Positions 8,402-16,799 of a stretch of 64,000 nucleotides of DNA are shown in pieces. The DNA lies in assembly GCA_963749035.1 (NCBI GenBank), contig CAVVKW010000002.1, positions 434,001 through 498,000 on the forward strand. The letters are read 5' to 3'. A program made the translations under genes and the position numbers. The stretch is from CAVVKW01 sp963749035 (GTDB lineage Bacteria; Verrucomicrobiota; Verrucomicrobiia; Chthoniobacterales; JAATET01). Under the pieces are notes generated by a model. The model saw nothing but the letters and a program-made list of their open reading frames with translations. It ran no database searches and had not been told where the DNA came from. Positions within the stretch are counted from its first letter, which is position 1. Each line of letters starts with the position of its first letter.

Positions 8402-8412
8402 AAGCATCCGAG
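8402..8412 (+). repeat. 11-bp direct repeat, partner at 3868-3878
   Basis: AAGCATCCGAG occurs here and at 3868-3878 in the same orientation, one copy in each non-coding flank of the transposase-nuclease module. Both are followed 7-15 bases later by a similar GACA(A/G)A(A)TT block. An exact 11-mer between two ~220-bp gaps is unlikely but not impossible by chance. It is too long for a Tn7 target duplication and wrongly oriented for a terminal inverted repeat, so a protein-binding site is the likeliest meaning. Confidence 0.35.
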
Positions 8413-8420
8413 AACACCTT

Positions 8421-8494
8421 CGCGACAGAATTCTTTTCGCCATGTAAGTTGTTGCAACACAACAAAACGAAAACAATTTTGTCGCGAAAAGAAT
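8421..8494. repeat. Inverted repeat cluster at the probable right end of the element
   Basis: ATTCTTTTCGC occurs on the plus strand at 8430-8440 and on the minus strand at 8484-8494. Overlapping it, CGCGACAGAATT (8421-8432, plus) matches CGCGACAAAATT (8475-8486, minus) at 11 of 12 bases. Between them lies GTTGTTGCAACACAAC. The copies sit in the gap between the nuclease gene and tRNA-Gly, where transposase-binding sites would be expected. They could also form a hairpin acting as a terminator or an operator for the nuclease gene. Confidence 0.45.
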
Positions 8495-8563
8495 GGTATT
8501 CTGGGCACGGAAACGAAAACATTTCTGGCGCGCTACACCTCGGAGATCCTCACAGCCACGATG

Positions 8564-8634
8564 AGCGGGTGAAGGGAATCGAACCCTCGTATGCAGCTTG
8601 GGAAGCTGCCGTTCTACCATTGAACTACACCCGC
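8564..8634 (-). tRNA. tRNA-Gly (anticodon CCC)
   Basis: The 71-nt cloverleaf has acceptor stem GCGGGTG/CACCCGC, D-arm TAGTTCAATGGTAGAA, anticodon stem GCAGC/GCTGC with loop TTCCCAA (anticodon CCC), and T-arm GGGTTCGATTCCC. It closely resembles E. coli glyU. CCA is not encoded. The 5' end lies 28 bp after the prepilin stop on the same strand, so read-through from that gene is possible. The 3' end faces the accessory island. Confidence 0.95.
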
Positions 8635-8662
8635 GAAATCGAATCGCGGCTTCGAGGAAATT

Positions 8663-9181
<519 letters not shown>

Positions 9182-9275
9182 CTTGGGAGAAGCGGTTACC
9201 GGCAAAGTCCGCGCTGGCGTGCCTGCAATCAAGCATTTTCTTGTGTTTGGTGGCCCCCTCTCCGACGATACCACC

Positions 9276-11777
9276 GTGCCACGCAAACCCAGGAGGCAGG
9301 ACTCCAAGCCTGCCAACGCCGATACCGAAGCGGCCCCCGACGCCAAGTCCGCCAAGACTTCAAGTCCATCGAAGCCAAAATCCCGCCGCCGCCCGCCCAA
9401 AAGGCAATCCCAATCAGACGAGCGCAAGCCCGCGCCAGCGGAAGCTCGGAAGCGCTCCGCTAATTTTTCCGCCAAGAAGCCGCGTCCTCCTCGCCAAGAA
9501 AGCGGCGAACCCGACCCGAAGGGAAAGAGCCGCGCCGTGCGCAAATCCGACGGTCCCCGCAAACCCGGGAAGCGCCAGGGCACCGATCCTGGCCGCAAAC
9601 CCAAGCCGCCCGGTCGAGATCGGCAGCGCCGCGACGACCACCAGACCCGCGACGGCAAAACCACGGAGCCACGGCCCGGCTCTCTTCGCCGCAGCATCGT
9701 CGATCTCGTCGGCGATGAGCCACTCCAGGCGGAGGAGATTGCCAAAGCTCTCAAACTCGATTCGAAGCGGTCTCGCGAACTTCGCGATCTTCTCGCTCAC
9801 ATGGAGAAAGCCGGCGACCTCGCCCGCATCCGGAAGGATCGATACATCGTCCCGAAGGAAGCCGACCTCTTCACCGGCGAGATCCAGATCCATCCGAGCG
9901 GTTCCGCCCACATTCTCAACGAGACTCGTGGCGAGCCCGACCTTTTCGTAAGCGGCGAGAATACCTGGACCGCCATGCACGGCGACCGCGTGGTGGCCCG
10001 GATCATCAAGGACACGCAGTCTCGCAATCGTCGCCGCTCTCCCGACCGCCAGGAAGGCCGGGTCATCCGCATTCTGACGCGCGCCAACGAGACCGTCGTC
10101 GGCACTCTCCAGAAAACCAAGGCCTTCTACTACGTCGTCGCGGACGATCCGCGATTCGTCGAGAATCTCTACGTCCCCGCTCCGAGCGGCGACATCAAAG
10201 CCAACGTTGGCGACAAGGTCGTCGCCAAACTCGACGAATGGGCGTCCCGACACGTCAACCCCGAAGGCCATCTGATCGAGGTTCTCGGTCGAGGCGGCGA
10301 CCCCGGCATCGACATCCTCTCGATCATTCGCAAGCACCAGCTCCCGGAGAAATTCCCCGCCGACGTCATCCGGGAGGCCGAAGCGATCGCTCCAGAGGTC
10401 CCCGCCCGCGAGGCCGACCGGCGGGAAGATCTTCGCGACCGACACATCATCACCATCGACCCGGACGACTCGAAGGACTTCGACGACGCCGTCGAAGTGC
10501 AGCGGACGAAGTCCGGTTGGTCCGTTAGCGTGCACATCGCCGACGTGTCGCATTACGTCAGCCCCGGGACCGCTCTCGACCGCGAAGCGCGCAGCCGCGG
10601 AAACAGTGTTTACCTCGCCGATCGCGTCATCCCCATGCTGCCGGAAGCACTCAGCAACGGCATTTGCAGCCTTAAACCTCACGTCGATCGCATGGCGTTC
10701 TCCGCCTTCGCCGAGGTCGACAAAAAAGGAAAAATCACGAGCACGCGCTTCGCGAAAACCGTCATCCGCAGCGCCGCCCGCCTCACCTACAAGCAGGCCT
10801 ACGCGATTCTTCAGGAGCCACCGAAGGACGAAACCGGGCACCGCGTCCACACCGCCTGGGAGCTGGGCTCCCTGCTTCGTAAAAATCGATTCGCAAAAGG
10901 CGCCCTCGACCTCGACTTCCCGGAGATCAAAGTCTGGCTCGACAAATCCGGCAAGCCCGAGCGGCTCGAGCGCGTCGAAAACGACGAGTCGCACCAGCTC
11001 ATCGAGGAAATGATGCTGCTCGCAAACGAGATCGTCGCCCGCGATCTCAAGCTCGCCAAGCAACCCACGGTTTACCGCGTTCACGAAGATCCCGAGCCCG
11101 ACCGCCTCGCCGAGTATCAGGAAATGGTCGCTTCGTATAACCTGCGGCCCGGCGATCTGTCCAAGCGCGAGAACCTCCGCAAGCTTCTCGCTTCCGTCAA
11201 AGGCCAGCCGTATGACCACGCCATTAAAATCGGACTTCTCAAGAGTCTGAAGCGTGCGACCTACGTCACGACCCCGCTCGGCCATTACGGATTGGCCAAG
11301 GAAGACTACACGCACTTCACCAGTCCAATTCGCCGCTACGCCGACCTCATCGTTCATCGCTCCCTCGAGCGTCACCTCGGACTCACGAAAGACGGTCCGC
11401 GGTCCAACGAGCTGGATTCGTTGGCCGAGCACATCTCGACCACCGAGCGCATCGCGACCGACGCCGAGCGCGAGTCGACCAAGCTCAAGAAGCTCGAATT
11501 CTTCCAGCAGCAGCTCACCGGCCAGAAAGGGCAATCTTTCCCGGCCCGAATCGTCGACGTCCGGAACTACGGGCTGCTCGTCGAACTGCCCGACTTTCTG
11601 CTCACCGGACTGGTGCACGTGTCCACGCTCGACAACGACTTCTACACCCACGAGCCGGCCAAGGCCCGTTTCGTCGGCCGACGAACGAAGAAGGTTTTCG
11701 CCGTCGGTGACCTGATCGAAGTCGTCGTGGCACGCGTCGACATGTTCAAGCAACAGGTCGATTTCGCCCCAGTTTAG
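9276..11777 (+). CDS. rnr: Ribonuclease R
   Basis: 833 residues from GTG 9276, the first plausible start past the divergent prepilin gene. Residues 1 to ~140 are low-complexity, rich in Lys, Arg and Pro. A winged-helix region follows (SLRRSIVDLVGDEPLQAEEIAKAL...), then two cold-shock domains (TGEIQIHPSGSAHIL near 195), the RNB exonuclease domain (HIITIDPDDSKDFDDAVEV near residue 390 carries the catalytic aspartates; YTHFTSPIRRYADLIVHR is the second signature) and a C-terminal S1 domain (FPARIVDVRNYGLLVELPD). The enzyme degrades structured RNA 3' to 5'. It ends 66 bp before the small PUR-like gene on the same strand. Confidence 0.95.
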   Translation: MPRKPRRQDSKPANADTEAAPDAKSAKTSSPSKPKSRRRPPKRQSQSDERKPAPAEARKRSANFSAKKPRPPRQESGEPDPKGKSRAVRKSDGPRKPGKRQGTDPGRKPKPPGRDRQRRDDHQTRDGKTTEPRPGSLRRSIVDLVGDEPLQAEEIAKALKLDSKRSRELRDLLAHMEKAGDLARIRKDRYIVPKEADLFTGEIQIHPSGSAHILNETRGEPDLFVSGENTWTAMHGDRVVARIIKDTQSRNRRRSPDRQEGRVIRILTRANETVVGTLQKTKAFYYVVADDPRFVENLYVPAPSGDIKANVGDKVVAKLDEWASRHVNPEGHLIEVLGRGGDPGIDILSIIRKHQLPEKFPADVIREAEAIAPEVPAREADRREDLRDRHIITIDPDDSKDFDDAVEVQRTKSGWSVSVHIADVSHYVSPGTALDREARSRGNSVYLADRVIPMLPEALSNGICSLKPHVDRMAFSAFAEVDKKGKITSTRFAKTVIRSAARLTYKQAYAILQEPPKDETGHRVHTAWELGSLLRKNRFAKGALDLDFPEIKVWLDKSGKPERLERVENDESHQLIEEMMLLANEIVARDLKLAKQPTVYRVHEDPEPDRLAEYQEMVASYNLRPGDLSKRENLRKLLASVKGQPYDHAIKIGLLKSLKRATYVTTPLGHYGLAKEDYTHFTSPIRRYADLIVHRSLERHLGLTKDGPRSNELDSLAEHISTTERIATDAERESTKLKKLEFFQQQLTGQKGQSFPARIVDVRNYGLLVELPDFLLTGLVHVSTLDNDFYTHEPAKARFVGRRTKKVFAVGDLIEVVVARVDMFKQQVDFAPV

Positions 11778-11843
11778 CCTTGTCAGCCCCCAGAACTGCG
11801 CGATATTACCCCGCTCACTCCGACCGACAGGAAAGTTTTAGTC

Positions 11844-12059
11844 ATGGACAAAGTTATTGAATCCCGGGAATTGCAGGTGGAACGGAAGCACTTCTTCATT
11901 GAATACCGCGAAAACGATCGCGGACAGTTCCTGCGAATCACCGAAGAGGCCCACGGACGTCGGAATTCGATCATCGTGCCCAGCACCGGTGTTTCCGATT
12001 TTGCCGACCTCGTCGATGAGGTTGCGACGGCTACCGAAGACGCCGGCAGCTCCAGCTAG
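11844..12059 (+). CDS. Small PUR-domain (DUF3276-like) nucleic-acid-binding protein
   Basis: 71 residues from ATG 11844. The segment RELQVERKHFFIEYRENDRGQFLRITEEAHGRRNSIIVPSTG has the beta-strand pattern of bacterial PUR-alpha domains (DUF3276; compare Borrelia BpuR), which bind single-stranded DNA or RNA as dimers. It lies 66 bp downstream of RNase R on the same strand, so an RNA-related role and co-transcription are plausible. The C-terminus is a short acidic and Ser-rich tail. Confidence 0.75.
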   Translation: MDKVIESRELQVERKHFFIEYRENDRGQFLRITEEAHGRRNSIIVPSTGVSDFADLVDEVATATEDAGSSS

Positions 12060-12148
12060 GAGCATCCGCTGCCTCCGGTCCCCTGCCAGCGCGCGACGCC
12101 GCGCTCATCACGACATTTACGAATTCGTTTCCGCTCACCAGACGCCGG

Positions 12149-12766
12149 TCAACGAGCGTCCGTCGGGATACACACCAGCCGAAAGCGCTCGGAATATCGA
12201 CCTCGGTTGTGCTGTCGGCAGCATGCCAGACAGGCGATCCGCCCCTTCGGCAGACGGACCCTCCGAATGACCAACCGACACTGCGGACATTGAAACGCGT
12301 ATTTTCTCCGCATGCGACGCGGCTGAAATGGCAGGGAATGGCACCTCGCTTCTCCCGCGATCCCGAGATCCGCGCAGGCCGTTCGCCACTCGGCTCCGTG
12401 TGGTGCGATCCGCCGACGCCCGGCCCGCGCCTGCGCGACTAGGTGCGCGAGCTCGTGCCGCAGCGTCGTCTCGACCTCCTCCGCCGACACCTCCTTCAGC
12501 TTTGGATTCAGCGTCACCCGCCGGGACCGCCAGCACGCCGTCCCGGCCGTCGTTCGCATTCGCGGATTCCAGACCACCCGCACCTCCTCCGCCAGCTCCT
12601 GGCAGCCCACCTCCCGCAACATCTCGCGGGCGCGAACTTCGAGGTCGGGATCACCGGTCAACACCGTTTCTGCGGGCTCGTCTCGACCCGCCCGCGCGCC
12701 GGGCGCCGCCCGGAATCGCTTCAGAAAGCTCCGGCTAAACTCGAACGCGAGCTGCTTGGTTTTCAC
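12149..12766 (-). CDS. SprT-like zinc metalloprotease domain protein
   Basis: 205 residues from GTG 12766. The zinc-protease motif HELAH lies in TTLRHELAHLVAQARAG, and a third ligand candidate His follows in IAPHGAEWRTACADLG. The C-terminus has a zinc-ribbon (CPQC...CLAC) typical of SprT/SPRTN-like proteins. Human SPRTN cuts DNA-protein crosslinks, but the role of bacterial SprT is not established. The GTG start overlaps the stop of the cysteine desulfurase gene in a GTGA junction, so the two are translationally coupled. A longer frame upstream is antisense-like and Gly/Arg-rich. Confidence 0.8.
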   Translation of the reverse strand: MKTKQLAFEFSRSFLKRFRAAPGARAGRDEPAETVLTGDPDLEVRAREMLREVGCQELAEEVRVVWNPRMRTTAGTACWRSRRVTLNPKLKEVSAEEVETTLRHELAHLVAQARAGRRRIAPHGAEWRTACADLGIAGEARCHSLPFQPRRMRRKYAFQCPQCRLVIRRVRLPKGRIACLACCRQHNRGRYSERFRLVCIPTDAR

Positions 12767-13902
12767 ACGCTCCGCACCGCCTGACGCTCCAGCACGCGGC
12801 CGAGTGCGCTCACCGCCGCATCCACGTCGTTTTCCGTCGTCATCTTCCCGAGTGAAAATCTCACCGTGGCCCTCGCGTCTTCCATTGGCACCCCCATCGC
12901 GAGCAAGACGTGAGACGGCATCACCGACCCCACCATGCACGCCGACCCACTCGAGACCGCGATCCCCTCCAGATCGAGCCCGATGAGCAGCGTTTCCCCG
13001 TCCGCCCCGGAGAAGCTGACGTTCAGCGTATTCGCCAAGGTCTCCGTCGGATGGCCGTTGCGCTTCGCCGCGGGCGTGAGCTCCCGGATCCCAGCCCAAA
13101 GTCGATCCCGCAGCACGGCCTCCCGCCTCTGCTCCGCCTCGAAATCTTGGAACACCCATTCGGCCGCCGCGACCATGCCGACGATCGCCGCCACGTTCTC
13201 CGTCCCCGGACGGCGCTGGTTTTCGTGAAAGCCCCCGTGGTGAAGACAGGTCATCGGCACTCCGGCTTCGAGAAACAGAACCCCCACGCCCTTCGGTCCG
13301 TAAAATTTGTGACCGGCAAAGCTGGCCGCCGTCAACCCTCGCAGCTCGACCGGCAACTTTCCAAACGACTGCACCATGTCGCTGTGAAACGCCACGCCAC
13401 TCTCGCGCGCGACGCGCGCAATCTCCGCGACCGGTTGAATCGTCCCCGTCTCGTTGTTCGCCGACATCACTGAAATCAAGGACGTATCCGCCCGCACCAC
13501 CCGGCGAACATCCTCAGGATCGACCCGCCCGTCGCGATCGACGGGCAGCCGCGTCACCTCATAACCCTCGTGTTTCTCCAGGTAGTCAAACGCGTGCAGC
13601 ACCGCGTGATGCTCCGTCGCCGCCGTCACCACGTGGCGACTTTCCGCCGCCCGGCTCCGCGCGAGGCCGAGTATCCCGAGGTTGTCAGACTCCGTCCCGC
13701 CCCCGGTAAAAACAATCTCGTGCGGTCGCACGCCCACCAGTGCCGCGAAGCGATCGCGAGCGTCGTCCAGTGCCGAACGCGCCCGACGGCCGACGGCATG
13801 GATGCTCGACGCGTTCCCGTATTCCTCGCGAAGAAACGGTAGCATCGCCTCCAGCGCTTCGGGCGCCAGCGGCGTCGTCGCGTTGCAATCTAGATATGCC
13901 AA
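12763..13902 (-). CDS. Cysteine desulfurase (NifS/IscS family)
   Basis: 379 residues from TTG 13902 (LAYLDCNATTPLAPEALEAM). This PLP enzyme takes sulfur from cysteine for Fe-S cluster or thiolation pathways. Visible features are the N-terminal YLDCNATTP, GGTESDNLGI, TEHHAVL, the PLP lysine in SFAGHKFYGPKG and the catalytic cysteine loop SSGSACMVG. Length fits the family. The start lies inside the end of the serine acetyltransferase gene (13-bp overlap), and the end overlaps the SprT-like gene. The order cysE-desulfurase couples cysteine synthesis to sulfur transfer. IscU or SufU is not adjacent, so whether it is IscS- or NifS-like is open. Confidence 0.92.
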   Translation of the reverse strand: MAYLDCNATTPLAPEALEAMLPFLREEYGNASSIHAVGRRARSALDDARDRFAALVGVRPHEIVFTGGGTESDNLGILGLARSRAAESRHVVTAATEHHAVLHAFDYLEKHEGYEVTRLPVDRDGRVDPEDVRRVVRADTSLISVMSANNETGTIQPVAEIARVARESGVAFHSDMVQSFGKLPVELRGLTAASFAGHKFYGPKGVGVLFLEAGVPMTCLHHGGFHENQRRPGTENVAAIVGMVAAAEWVFQDFEAEQRREAVLRDRLWAGIRELTPAAKRNGHPTETLANTLNVSFSGADGETLLIGLDLEGIAVSSGSACMVGSVMPSHVLLAMGVPMEDARATVRFSLGKMTTENDVDAAVSALGRVLERQAVRSV

Positions 13903-14798
13903 ACCAACGCCTCCTCCGCCTTGGGTTCGTGCTTTTCCAAAATTTTCAGCTGCTTCTCCTCGTAGGAGACGAGTGACCGCGGCGGCACGCTGTGCGTCAA
14001 AAAAACGTTCGCCCCGATCGTGCTTCCCGCGCCGATCACCGTGTCGCCACCCATGATTGTCGTGCCGGCGTAGATCGTGACTCCGTTCTCGATGGTCGGA
14101 TGACGTCGCTTCCCCCGGAGTGCCTGCCCACCGGCCAGCGATTTCCCGATCAGCGCGACCCCTTGGTAAAGTTTCACCCGATCCCCGATCACACTCGTTT
14201 CCCCGACGACCACTCCGGTGCCGTGATCGATGAAAAAATGCGAACCGATCTCCGCGCCCGGATGAATGTCGATCCCGGTCCGCCCGTGCGCCCACTCCGT
14301 CATCATCCGTGGCAGCAACGGCACACCGGCCAGATACAAACGGTGAACCGAACGCTGGATCGCGATCGTCTCGACGAACGGATACGAAAGGATGATCTCC
14401 TCCCGATTCAACGCAGCGGGATCTCCCGAATACGCCGCCTCGATGTCCGTCTGGAGCAATTCCCGGATCTCCGGCAGCGTCGCGAGAAATCCTTCGACGA
14501 TTCGATGAGCTTTTGCCCGCGGACACTCCGGGTCGTTCGTTCGGAGACTCTTGCAGACCTGATCTCCCAGTCGCTCCGCCAGACTCTCGACCCGACCCGC
14601 CGTCAGCCTGCCAAGTTGCTCGCCAGGAACCGGACGTTCATCGTGAAATCCGGGAAAAAGGATCTGCAACAAATCCTCGCACATCGACGCCACCGCGCGC
14701 TTCGAGGGAAGGTTCAGCCCGTCCGTGTTGTTAAGCCCACCAACGCGCGCGTACGACGCCAGGACCGCGTCGACCACTTGTTCCACCGAGTTTTCCAT
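13890..14798 (-). CDS. cysE: Serine O-acetyltransferase (EpsC type)
   Basis: 302 residues from ATG 14798. The enzyme makes O-acetylserine from serine and acetyl-CoA, the first step of cysteine synthesis. An alpha-helical N-terminal domain (to about 170) precedes a left-handed beta-helix of hexapeptide repeats (GIDIHPGAEIGSHFFIDHGTGVVVGETSVIGD, TIENGVTIYAGTTIMGGDTVIGAGSTIGANVF). The catalytic pair lies in HPGAEIG and FIDHGTG. The long N-terminus fits EpsC-like plant/bacterial enzymes. It is the first gene of the cysE-desulfurase-sprT-like cluster, and the glmS stop lies 53 bp away on the same strand, with glmS downstream-facing into it. Confidence 0.93.
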   Translation of the reverse strand: MENSVEQVVDAVLASYARVGGLNNTDGLNLPSKRAVASMCEDLLQILFPGFHDERPVPGEQLGRLTAGRVESLAERLGDQVCKSLRTNDPECPRAKAHRIVEGFLATLPEIRELLQTDIEAAYSGDPAALNREEIILSYPFVETIAIQRSVHRLYLAGVPLLPRMMTEWAHGRTGIDIHPGAEIGSHFFIDHGTGVVVGETSVIGDRVKLYQGVALIGKSLAGGQALRGKRRHPTIENGVTIYAGTTIMGGDTVIGAGSTIGANVFLTHSVPPRSLVSYEEKQLKILEKHEPKAEEALVWHI

Positions 14799-14851
14799 TC
14801 CGCCCCATCACAAGCGAACCCACTCCCTCACGGAAGCAAATAACCGTCGAC

Positions 14852-16714
14852 TTACTCGACGGTCACGCTCTTCGCCAGGTTGCGCGGTTTGTCGACGTCG
14901 CAACCCAGCTCGACCGCGATGTGGTAGGCGAGCATTTGCAACGCGATCGAAGTCAGGACCGGCGTCAAGTATTCCGGAGCATCGGGAACGAGGATCACGT
15001 CGTCAGCGACGGTCGCGAGTCGGTCGTCCCCTTCGGTGCCAACGGCGATCACCGGTCCCTTGCGGGCCTTGACCTCTTCGATGTTACTGACGTTTTTTTC
15101 GAAGATCTCGTCACGCGGCGCGATGAAGACCGACGGCGTCTCTTCGTTGATCAAGGCGATCACGCCGTGCTTGAGCTCGGCGCTCGGATAACCCGACGCC
15201 GCGATGTAGCTGATCTCTTTGAGCTTCAGCGCCGCTTCGAGCGCGACCGGGTAATTGAACTGCCGTCCCATGAAGAGGAACACCTTCGCATGTGCGTATT
15301 TTTTCGCGATCTTGGCGATGTCTTGATTGAGCTCGAGCACTTTGGCGACCTTGTCCGGCAGCGCCTCCAACTCGCGAATGACCGCCATGCCCTCGCTGTG
15401 CGAGAGATTGCGAATCCGCCCCATCAACAGAGCGATCAAGGCTTGGATCACGACCTGCGAGGTGAAGGATTTCGTCGCCGCCACCCCGATCTCGGGCCCC
15501 GCGTGCATGTAAACCCCGCCATCGCTCTCGCGGGCGATCGTGCTGCCGACGTTGTTACAAATTCCGAGAGTCCGGTGCCCCTTCCGTTGGCTCTCGCGAA
15601 GCGCCGCGAGCGTGTCGGCCGTTTCACCGCTCTGACTGATCACGAAGACCAACGTGTCTTTCGTCGTCGGGAGATTTCGGTAACGGAACTCACTGGCAAA
15701 CTCACATTCGACCGGGACCTTCGCCAACGTCTCGATCATGTATTCGCCGATCATGGCGGAATGGAAAGCCGTTCCACACCCGCTCAGAATCACCCGATCC
15801 ACTCGGCGCAGATCGGCGTTCGTCATGTCGAGTCCACCGAGCTTCGACGTTCCTTCTTCGACCGAAAGTCGGCCGCGCAATGCGTCCCGAACGGTGTCGG
15901 GCTGCTCGAAAATTTCTTTCAGCATGTAGTGGGGATAGACGCCCTTACTGACGTCCTTCTCGCTGAACTCGACCTGACTGATCTCGTATCCCGCGCCATC
16001 TCCGCCCAGCGTCGTGATCTGGAACGATTCGTCTTCCAAAGCCACGATTTCGTAATCTTTCAGATAAACGACGTCCCGCGTGCGACTGATCATCGCCGCG
16101 ACGTCGCTCGCGATCAGGTGCTCTCCCTTACCGATTCCCAAGACGAGCGGGCTCCCCCGCCGCGCACCGACCAGCACGCCGGGCACGTCCGCGTGAATCA
16201 ACGCGATCCCGTAGGTGCCAATCACTCGCTTCAACGCTCGGCGCACGGCTTCGACGAGATCGCCTTTCCCTTCTCCGGCGTCACCATCTTTGCGGGCCTT
16301 GTCGAATTCGTGACCGACAAGTTGTGCGAGCACCTCGGTGTCCGTCTCGGACTTGAATTCATGGCCAAGCTCCTTCAATTCTGCCCGCAGATCCTGGTAA
16401 TTTTCGATCACCCCGTTGTGAACGAGAGCCAGCTTGCCGGACCGATCGAAGTGCGGATGCGCATTTTCCTTCGTCACCGCGCCGTGGGTCGCCCAGCGCG
16501 TGTGGCAGATCCCGAGCTCGCCCTCCAAAGGCGACTCCGCCACCACGGCATCCAGGTCAGCGATCCGTCCGACTGCCTTGCGAATCTCTATGCCATCAGT
16601 GTCGAGAGTCGCGACGCCCGCCGAGTCATATCCGCGATACTCCAATCGCCTGAGTCCTTGCAACAAAATGGCCGGAGCCTGTGATTTTCCAACGTATCCA
16701 ACAATTCCACACAT
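14852..16714 (-). CDS. glmS: Glutamine-fructose-6-phosphate aminotransferase
   Basis: 620 residues. The start is the ATG that gives MCGIVGYVG, exposing Cys2 as the N-terminal nucleophile of the glutamine amidotransferase domain. Amidotransferase motifs follow (RGYDSAGVA, HTRWATHG, HNGVIEN). Two SIS sugar-isomerase domains are marked by GCGTAFHSAMIGEYMIE, SQSGETADTLAALRE and the C-terminal DKPRNLAKSVTVE end. It makes glucosamine-6-phosphate for peptidoglycan and lipopolysaccharide. It diverges from glgC across an 85-bp gap that must hold both promoters. No glmS ribozyme was recognised. Confidence 0.96.
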   Translation of the reverse strand: MCGIVGYVGKSQAPAILLQGLRRLEYRGYDSAGVATLDTDGIEIRKAVGRIADLDAVVAESPLEGELGICHTRWATHGAVTKENAHPHFDRSGKLALVHNGVIENYQDLRAELKELGHEFKSETDTEVLAQLVGHEFDKARKDGDAGEGKGDLVEAVRRALKRVIGTYGIALIHADVPGVLVGARRGSPLVLGIGKGEHLIASDVAAMISRTRDVVYLKDYEIVALEDESFQITTLGGDGAGYEISQVEFSEKDVSKGVYPHYMLKEIFEQPDTVRDALRGRLSVEEGTSKLGGLDMTNADLRRVDRVILSGCGTAFHSAMIGEYMIETLAKVPVECEFASEFRYRNLPTTKDTLVFVISQSGETADTLAALRESQRKGHRTLGICNNVGSTIARESDGGVYMHAGPEIGVAATKSFTSQVVIQALIALLMGRIRNLSHSEGMAVIRELEALPDKVAKVLELNQDIAKIAKKYAHAKVFLFMGRQFNYPVALEAALKLKEISYIAASGYPSAELKHGVIALINEETPSVFIAPRDEIFEKNVSNIEEVKARKGPVIAVGTEGDDRLATVADDVILVPDAPEYLTPVLTSIALQMLAYHIAVELGCDVDKPRNLAKSVTVE

Positions 16715-16799
16715 AGTTTTTAAGCCCGTTTGGGGTTTTGCAGAGTGACAACGGGACCTGGCTCCGGCAAGGTCGAACCCACCCCAAAGCACACCCTGC

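Larger units (their letters stand above)
4016..8521 (+). mobile_element. TnsB/TnsC-type transposition module with DUF790 nuclease, next to tRNA-Gly
   Basis: The module comprises the DDE transposase, AAA+ ATPase and winged-helix-like gene on the plus strand and the convergent PD-(D/E)xK nuclease gene. The given limits are the transposase start and a candidate terminal ACA at 8519-8521. That site lies 42 bp from the 3' end of tRNA-Gly(CCC), a placement typical of Tn7-like elements that target tRNA genes. Inverted copies of an 11-mer lie just inside this end (8430-8440 and 8484-8494). The left boundary is not resolved and could lie at 3785-4015 or further left, which would include the 600-residue membrane protein as cargo. 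A target-site duplication was not found. Confidence 0.5.

Noticed and set aside
9414..11753. Long minus-strand open frame (779 codons) opposite RNase R
   Set aside because: It lies entirely antisense to a gene with clear RNase R domains; the composition (Val/Asp/Gly/Glu-rich without motifs) is that of a high-GC shadow frame.
16715..16799. glmS ribozyme or riboswitch ahead of glmS
   Set aside because: The gap to glgC is only 85 bp and no ribozyme core or known riboswitch motif was recognised.
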